A DNA stretch of 64,000 bases. Origin: Marsupella aquatica. Its lineage: Eukaryota; Marchantiophyta. The position numbers and the translations under genes were made by a program. Below, in pieces: positions 57,189-64,000 of this stretch; the first letter of the stretch is position 1; each line of letters begins with the position of its first letter. The stretch lies in the NCBI GenBank assembly GCA_973895155.1, contig OZ316896.1:22506001-22570000 (forward strand). Reading direction: 5' to 3'. The notes under the pieces are model-generated. The model searched no databases, was not told the origin of the DNA, and saw only the letters and a program-made list of their open reading frames with translations.

Positions 57189-58757
57189 TTTACTAACCTG
57201 TGCACAATTTGGTACAGAATGCCAAATCAGTTGGGGTAAGATTGAATAATTTCCAAAGATGAGACACTGAGACGAGGCAGACTGTAAATCTTGCTACCCA
57301 TGTGACAAAAGAAGCACGGTTTAGGTCCGAACGGCAATTGAGAAATTCAAAACATGGAACCATTCACAAGCTCGTAAAGAGAGATCACCACCAAGGACTG
57401 TGCATAATACAAGTATTACCATGGGCCGGTTTACAAAAACTCATAGCGATAAGGCGCAAAAGTTGCAGAAAGCTCGACGTAAATCTTGCAGCAAGCTCCG
57501 CAAGTACTTCGCGGACGTATTGGTTCGGAATAACTGCAGACATTCAGGGCATGTAATCGTGGATCGCCGGCTATTGGATGAAAACAGAATGGTCCGGGGA
57601 TGCAGCAGGGTCACTTTAACTCTTATTGATGCATCGACGTGTTGTCTTGTCCTGCTTAGAAGTCGTAGACTTGGCAGAAGCCCCGAAGTTGGCGTTGACG
57701 CACATCTTTCCCAGGAAGTACAAAATGGATACGTTTTTACCGATCACACCTGCGGAAGTTTTTTGACTGTGCCAGTAATGGTCAGCAAACCCGCAGCAAG
57801 TAAGAAGTAACCACATTCTACCAAAGAACGTTCTCGGGACACTATTCTTCGAAGCACCAAGGCTATGTTGTTGTCATAGATACATAGCACAGAAGTGGCC
57901 CCAACTGATCCAAGAAGTATTATCTACGATTCCAAAGAAAGCTAGCCTATGTGTAGATTTCTTCAAACCAGCCCAGAATAAGCTGGCGGATGACCAGTTT
58001 TATAAAGTGAGTAAGTTTCCCCATGATACAAAAGTGACATACACCACAGAGAGCTAGAGGATGTAACTGGCGTCCGGAACTTAAAACGACATCCTTGTCC
58101 AATATCCAAATGGGAAGAGTACAGACTGTACCTGCACCCACGAGAGGAGCTACCGCCAGTTAGATGAACAGGTTGGATCACCTGAAGAACCAGACCCACC
58201 GGAGGTTTCGAGTAGACAATTGAACACCCAGCTAAATCAAATCCGGGACCTCACAGTGAGCAGATTCACCTCCGCTGTCGGTTCTGGTATGGGACTGCCG
58301 AGAAGTCCAGCAGGATTGCAATTACCTGCAGAGTTCGGATGCTGGTGACTAAACGAAACCTAATAAGCTTTTGGAACTTGCTGATTCACACACATCACGC
58401 AAACAACTACGGAGTAAAGCATCAGCCAACAGATACCTTCTTCACTGGCAGCAAATCCGAACTGCAACATAAACCATTAAACGAGCATCTACTGCAGGCT
58501 TCCCCTCCCCTCCACGCTCACCTTGCTCAGGCAAACTTGAACAGGGGTTCAACGCGGAGGGGGTACACCCTCACTGACTCGGAAGCCCGTTCATCTATTT
58601 GAACTTCTCCAGGCCATGGCAAATCCACCGAGATCGCGGGACTCACGAAATCTGCTCAGAAGCAGATGTAAAAGCAACAAGCAAAGAGCAGGTCTCACGC
58701 ACTGGTCTCACTATGCAAGTAGATCTGTCCCATCAAGACAAGAAGAAGGCCATTACG
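57189..58757. promoter_or_regulatory. 5' flank of copy B, shared with copy A
   Basis: Conserved with 27090-28675, with small indels. It should contain the receptor promoter and 5' UTR. No TATA or defined element can be assigned. Frames here (for example 58339-58602 +) are not supported as genes. Confidence 0.35.
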
Positions 58758-59100
58758 GTGGGGTAGAAATAATTAATTAATCCATCACCTGACGCCATTC
58801 TTTGAAAACGGCAGTGCCTGTCCATCAATCTGACCGTCTCAAAAAGTATAGTGTAATCTTTGGTTTGTCCAGATTGTCTTCGCTTAGTTTAATATCTTCC
58901 CATACCGACAGTTTTCTAATCTCCAGAGCCCGTTTAATATGTGAACCAGTAGATAACGTTGCCAGAGTGCATTCAAGGAGTGTTCTATATTTATTGTTTT
59001 AAAATTATGTGCCCAAAGTAATGTATAATCATCTATGGTAGTAAGATGATGTGACAAGCCAAAGAATGGCTTGTATCGAGCCAATTATAACTAATTAGCT
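58758..59100. other. Spacer, no gene seen
   Basis: Unique sequence after the duplication limit. Ends where 'attagctcaatactcgtgcattgcac' introduces the repeat arrays. Confidence 0.35.
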
Positions 59101-59107
59101 CAATACT

Positions 59108-61200
59108 CGTGCATTGCACAAAAGATATCATAAAGAAAAAAGATGTCGTGATGCCCAAGATGGTGTTAAGAGAAAAGACATCATTAAGAGAAAAGATGTC
59201 ATGTCACCCCAAGATGTCGTGAAGAGAAAAGATGTCACTACGCCAAAGATGTTGTTAAGTATAAAGTTGTTGTTAATGGTCCATAACTAAAAGGATGTTG
59301 TTAGTCATATATGTTGTCAAGTCTCCGTTGCACAAAAGACGTTGTTGCATAAATATGTAGTTGCATTTAAGATGTTAAATAAAAGATGTTGTTAAGTAAA
59401 ACATGTGGTTTCAAAGATGTCATTGAGCAAAAGATGTAGTTTACTAAAAGATGTGTAATAGATGACATTGTGCTAAAGATGTAATTGAAAAAATATTATG
59501 GTGCAAAAGATATCTTTGTTAGGATGATCTCATTGCATAAAAACAATTGTCGAGTGAAAGTTGTCATGACACAAAGAGAGGCAACAACCACCACCAAAGT
59601 ACAACAAAATGAAAATGATTTTTTATTGTATTTGTCATTTATATCTTTTTAAACCTTAATACCCTTGCCGCCCCCCCCCCCCCTCTTTCTTTTTCCTTCT
59701 TTTTCATTATTTTTCTTGTCCTGTCCTTTTTATTAGATTGTGCGCTATTTTATTGATTACTAGCCCCATGCCCGTGCGTTGCACGAAAGACTTCAAGTGA
59801 GGCAAGATGTCGAGGTGCGGGTAAGATTTTGAGGCGGGGGAAAGATGTCGAGAAGGCAAGATGTTGAGGTGCGGATAAGATTTTCAAGCGGGGGCAAGAT
59901 GTCGAGGTGAGGGCAAGATGTGAAGATTTTGAGGTGAGACTTTTTGAGGCGAAGCAAACATGGTTGTGCATTGCAAACATATAATTGAGTCAAAAAGTCA
60001 AACAGATTAATACAAAAGTGATACAATCTTTATTCACCCATTCAATAAAGAACCTCATCATATACAACATTTTTTGTCAACCTTGCTTGACCCTACTCGG
60101 AAACCGCAAGTAAAACCTTGATAGTTGTAGGAGATGTCGCCCTCGAAATTGCTACATACAACTGTCCATGACTAATTACAGGCTTTGAAAGCTATAACCC
60201 TACATGTTTCTAAAGTCTAACCTTGAGCTTTGTTTATGGTCATTGCATATGTCACTCGAATGGGAAATTGGACCCTACGTAATAAAAAAGGAAGTGATTC
60301 GTCAGATGTCAACAGAATCTGTGGAATAAATGTAAGGGTTTCTGCATGTTTTCCTTCAAGAACTCGTGCCTCAATGACATGACCCATGCCCATGCCAGTG
60401 CCCGTGCGTTGCACAAAAAAATTTCAGTGAGGGCAAGATTTTGAGGTGAGAGCAAGATTTTGAGGCGAGGGCAAAATTTCAAGGTGAGCGCAAGATGTCG
60501 AGGTGAGGCAAGATTTTGAGATGAGGCAAGATGTTGAGGTGAGGGCAAGATTTCTAGGTGAGGGCAAGATGTTGAGGAGAGTGCAAGATGTCAAGGCGTG
60601 AGCAAGATTTTGAGATGAAGGCGAGATGTAGAGGTGAGGGCAAGATGTTAAAGTGAGAAAAAATGTCAAGGAGATAAAAATTGTTGAGGTGAGAAATATG
60701 TCAATGTGAGGAAAAGATGTTGAGAAGAGAAAAATATGTCAAGGAGAATTTTTTTTGAAGTGCGATAAAGATGTCAAGGTGAGTAAACGATGTCGAGATG
60801 AGAAAAATATGTAAAGATGAGAAAAATATGTTGAGGTCCAGAGAAAAAGGTATGGAAGAGCAAAAATATGTCAATGCAATGCAAGAAAATATAGCTTTCG
60901 CAAAATAGTTGATAAGACATGTTATGTATCATCTCAACCATATGATCATCGTGGTCGTGTTCAACAATCGTGCATTGCATAGATGGTCAAATTGCGTAAA
61001 CAATGTTGAAGTGGAAAAGAAAAGATAGCATAGAATTAAGATGTCGAGGCAAGACAAAGATTTTGAGGTGAAGCAAAGATGTCAAGGCAAGGCCAAAATA
61101 TTGGTGCGAGTTTAGGTGTAGAGGTGATGTAAAGATGTTGGGGTGAAGCAACAATGTCAAGGCAAGGCAAAGAAATGTAGGAAAGACAAAAAAATGTAAG
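59108..61200 (-). mobile_element. Helitron-like remains and motif-led minisatellite arrays
   Basis: Four copies of CGTGCRTTGCAC/T (59108, 59773, 60403, 60969) each begin or precede an array of degenerate ~18-22 bp units built on 'gaggtgagggcaagatgt' or 'aagatgtcgt'. Between arrays 1-2 and 3 lies a piece of Helitron helicase (60070-60390). CCCGTGCGTTGCACGGG-like motifs are known near Helitron ends in plant genomes. The block is probably nested, decayed Helitrons. Confidence 0.55.
60070..60390 (-). pseudogene. Helitron (PIF1-family) helicase C-terminal fragment
   Basis: Minus strand: 'VIEARVLEGKHAETLTFIPQ', 'LPFLLRRVQFPIRVTYAMTI' and 'NKAQG' match the conserved C-terminal end of Helitron Rep-helicases. 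After a frameshift at ~60215, 'VAISRA'-type helicase motif VI and 'KVDKKCCI' can be read in other frames. Truncated upstream by the CGTGCGTTGCAC motif and array 3. Confidence 0.75.
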
Positions 61201-62037
61201 CAAGGCATAAGAAGCCTGATCATTTTGATTGTAGTAGTTGTTGTGAAAATCTTATGGTTGGGGAGCGTGAAGGTTAGGGCACATGGACCTGAGATGGGTG
61301 ACAGAGGTGCTAAGAGGGAACATTTTGTATTGTTTGTAAAATTTTAATGCATAAAAATATTCTAATTTTCAAAATATATTCAAAGTTTTCCAAAATTTAC
61401 AAAATTCAAATTATAATTTTTCATTTAATTAATTTATTTTCATTTTTGGTTTGGGGTAGCTAGGGAAGACATTTGAGGGGAATTTTTAGGGTGGATATAA
61501 TGGTGCCAAATTGCAATGATTTTAAATGAGGTGTCAGGATTGGCTTCAGCTTTTTTATGATTATGTAAACAAACCAAAGAGTGCAAGATCAAGTAGTGTA
61601 GAGTTTGATAGTTACAGTTGCTGGTCTCAATTGGGAAAATTCATTTTTACTTGTTTCCACCCTTTACATAGCTAATATTTGATAGTTAGTAATGGATAGT
61701 TACCAGAAAAAACATTTGTTTTTGTTTCCAATACTTTGATATTGGTCATTTAAAATGGCTAAATGAGTGATTTCATGGTTAGGGTGAGTCAAGGGCACCG
61801 TGGCAAGGTAGATCCTCACCAGGACCAAGGCAAGTAGCAAGGCACGGTGGCGAGGTACTGGCGTGGCAGGGGCTCACTGGAGAGATAGATCCTTCCGTAG
61901 ACCAAGGCAAGTACATGGTATGAAAGGGGCACAATGGCAAGGCAGTACCTTGTCTGGACTCATTACTGACGCGACCCAACAATAAGATTTTCACAACAAC
62001 TACGACAACCAAAATGATCAGGCTTCTTTTGCCTTGT
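61200..62037. mobile_element. ~0.84 kb element with ~66 bp terminal inverted repeats
   Basis: 61200-61266 and the reverse complement of 61971-62037 match over ~66 bp, with 'agaagcctgatcatttt' and 'tagttgttgtgaaaatctta' intact and few mismatches. The interior has an AT-rich part and a direct repeat ('caaggcaagta', 'gtagatcct') at 61790-61920. Non-coding, foldback-like. Confidence 0.6.
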
Positions 62038-63230
62038 TGAGGAGGGAGGAGCAAGGCAACAGAGGAGCAACCGGGCATTGTGGGCCAGTACTGCCATGGA
62101 GGAGGGAGGAAGGGTGCTCTTTGCTGATTCATTTTCTAATCAAAAGTCAAGAAAAAATGGTTGCATGATTCAACGGACACCAATCAATCCCGCCAAATCT
62201 TGTTTTGTAAACGGATGAAGGACTAAATTAGGCGGGATCAGGTATTATAATGTTAGGTGTAATATTTGTTATTAAACTCCTTTCATGATGTAGCACTTCC
62301 TATGCATGGATGATATGGCATGGAGCATAATATGGCACGGATGGTAGAGGGAGGAGCACTTTGTATGCATGATTAGCATGGATGGTAAAGGGAGGAGCAT
62401 GGTGTAGCATGGAGGGTAAAAGGAAATAGTTGGTACTTTTCTTGCTTGGAGAAGCCTGTTCACACCAAACACATTTATTTTCTTCTTGTTCCTTTCTCTT
62501 TTTCCAGTTCCTTTTCTTTCACTCAAAAAGTATTGTAAAATTTGAATGACGATCACTTTAAAAAAAGGCGCAACTCGTTATTATAGTTTCTAATTCTGAA
62601 ATTATCTAGGGCTGCTTCTTTTGAGGTTTTTGATAATGCCTGTTGTTAGTTTTTTTTATTTAATTGTAGATGTTGATCATTAGTTGTCATTCTAAACAAC
62701 ATTGAGAGATGAAAATAGAGTTGAAATTTTGCATGTTGGAGCTGGGCGGCAAAGTTATTGGCTTTTGCTACAAGATCTGTACCAGTGGTCACCGATGATT
62801 CCTACACCAGAATAACCCTGGAGAGGATTTTCAAAAGGAGCTGCTAGTTACGTTACCAAACGAAGGAGTCGAGATAGTAGAAACATCAGATATCCTTTGC
62901 AGCAGAGATGGAATTAAGTGAGTAAATGTAGGATTTTAAGGTGCTGCAAAGTGAGCTGCCGACATTGAGTTTGTTCCTACGCATCTATGAGGCATTCATG
63001 TCAAAAGTTCAAATGCAGGGCTCTTTCAGAAACCATTACTATGTGTTACTTGATTTCTCTACAAATCAATATAGCATGTTCATCCTACTCCATGCCTATT
63101 TTGACTTATCTGAAAAAATTTAAATGAAACATTTTACTTTTAACACTATTTTATGAAAATAAGTATTGAAAGAATGATTATGAAAAAGTTAATGAAAAAA
63201 CTGCACACATTTTTAAAAGTGAGAAAAGTA
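62038..63230. other. No gene supported
   Basis: Tandem-like 'gcatggatggta' motifs at 62300-62420. Plus-strand frames at ~62780-62920 ('NPGEDFQKELLVTLPNEGVE') and 62941-63123 are unassigned. Confidence 0.3.
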
Positions 63231-63235
63231 CAATA

Positions 63236-63320
63236 CAGTCGACCGTGGATAAGTGCTACGTGTATAACTGCATTCCGTGGATAATTGCAGGGTGTTGGTG
63301 TCTTCCCCAAAAAATACAGC
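63236..63320 (+). repeat. Possible pogo/Tigger-type terminus
   Basis: Starts TA|CAGTCGACCGTGGATAAGTG, with repeated 'ggataa(g/t)tgc' and 'tataa(c/g)tgcat' motifs. This resembles ends of pogo-family elements (TA target, CAG start). A related same-orientation stretch is at ~63893-63940. No inverted partner in the window. Confidence 0.3.
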
Positions 63321-63497
63321 ACATTCCTTTGTAAATGCACCCAAAAATGCACCGTTTATAAGTGCATCTTGGCTTCACTAAAAGACAAGATTCTTAACTG
63401 CATTCCGTCTACAAGAGTTCACATGCATTTATCAATTAGTTTTCCGGTAGACAAGATGCGTTTATTTATAAGTGCTGGACAGAATTACATAGAGTAC

Positions 63498-63863
63498 TTA
63501 CAAGTACTTATCCATAATAATGCTGCAAACAAACAGATACATACTAAGGTGCACTAAAGCATTTGGGCAGGGCCTGTACGAGGGTTTAGGGTACGAGCGA
63601 GTTATGTGTGACCTGACAGCACAATCACGAGGTTTACACGAGAGAATGTGAAGGGGATCGAGGTTTAGGACTGACAAAGAGCAACAACTAACAGGGGAAA
63701 TTGCCATTTGCTTCAATTTTTGCATCTTCTCATACATTGTCTGGTGCAAACTCGACCTGTCGAATGCCAAGCACATGCCTATATCCTTTGACACTGCAGA
63801 CTGATCAAAATCGCAAACTTCCGTGCATAAGTTCGCCAATCTCGAACGCTGGCACATACCCAT
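63498..63863 (-). other. Unassigned 121-codon open frame
   Basis: ATG at 63863, Cys- and Ser-rich, no recognised domain. No splice or homology support. It may be chance or the edge of a gene beyond the window. Confidence 0.2.
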
Positions 63864-64000
63864 AAGTGCATTATATGAATATCATGCACTTATCACGTAG
63901 TGCATACCATGTATAACAGCAGGCTCGGGGTGTCTTCCCGGGAGCCTGCACTTAGACACAGTACCACATTGCATTAATTTCAAGGTATTAGAGTAGTTAA

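Larger units (their letters stand above)
49385..58757. repeat. Segmental duplication, copy B
   Basis: Full-length match to 19450-28675, same orientation. It retains the ~300 bp of hydrolase exon and 381 bp of NB-ARC missing from copy A, and has one extra 72 bp LRR unit. Confidence 0.92.

Noticed and set aside
58339-58602. 87-codon plus-strand frame, also open at 28242-28505
   Set aside because: Conserved only because the whole flank is recently duplicated. No domain, and the start is not a convincing ATG context.
59108-61200. CRISPR-like array
   Set aside because: Units are degenerate and contiguous with no unique spacers, and the context is a plant nuclear genome.

Overview
This is nuclear DNA of a land plant. 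The evidence is intron-bearing genes with GT/AG junctions, a plant-type microsomal cytochrome P450, NB-ARC/LRR immune-receptor genes, Arabidopsis-type (CCCTAAA)n telomeric DNA, and a dense mix of PIF/Harbinger, LINE, LTR, SINE and Helitron-like sequence. The immune receptor begins with an alpha/beta-hydrolase domain. That hydrolase-NLR (HNL) class is known from bryophytes and other non-flowering lineages, so a non-seed plant is my best guess; the species cannot be read from the window.

Layout. 1-3.5 kb: a complete four-exon P450 gene on the minus strand, with its 3' end partly duplicated beside it. 3.5-19.4 kb: repeat-rich DNA with a decayed LINE reverse transcriptase split by a small MITE, a decayed gag-like gene, a LINE 5' part with a zinc finger, an LTR-like block and a tRNA-derived SINE. 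19.45-28.7 kb: copy A of a ~9.3 kb segmental duplication, holding a dead hydrolase-NLR gene. 28.7-35.3 kb: an apparently complete 6.57 kb PIF/Harbinger transposon with 43-bp inverted ends, a TTA target duplication, an intact DDE transposase and a Myb/SANT-like partner. 35.4-47.8 kb: decayed transposon genes, satellite-like repeats, and an LTR-like block inverted relative to the one near 7 kb. 48.4-49.1 kb: two minus-strand SINE-like units. 49.4-58.8 kb: copy B of the duplication, with the better preserved hydrolase-NLR. 59.1-62.0 kb: Helitron helicase remains among minisatellite arrays that each start at a CGTGCRTTGCAC motif, then an inverted-repeat element. 62-64 kb: mostly featureless, with a possible pogo-type terminus.

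The main result is the hydrolase-NLR pair. Copy B reads as hydrolase, NB-ARC, long LRR, then three further exons joined by conserved, phase-compatible splice sites. Those exons encode two copies of a ~65-residue domain and a ~320-residue C-terminal domain that I do not recognise. In copy B the hydrolase nucleophile position is Asn (GHNFGG), which predicts an inactive enzyme fold kept as a signalling or sensor module. Copy A has lost its ATG, the nucleophile-elbow region, the P-loop lysine context and the middle of the NB-ARC. The NB-ARC gap is sealed with three telomeric repeats. Its LRR and C-terminal exons remain open.
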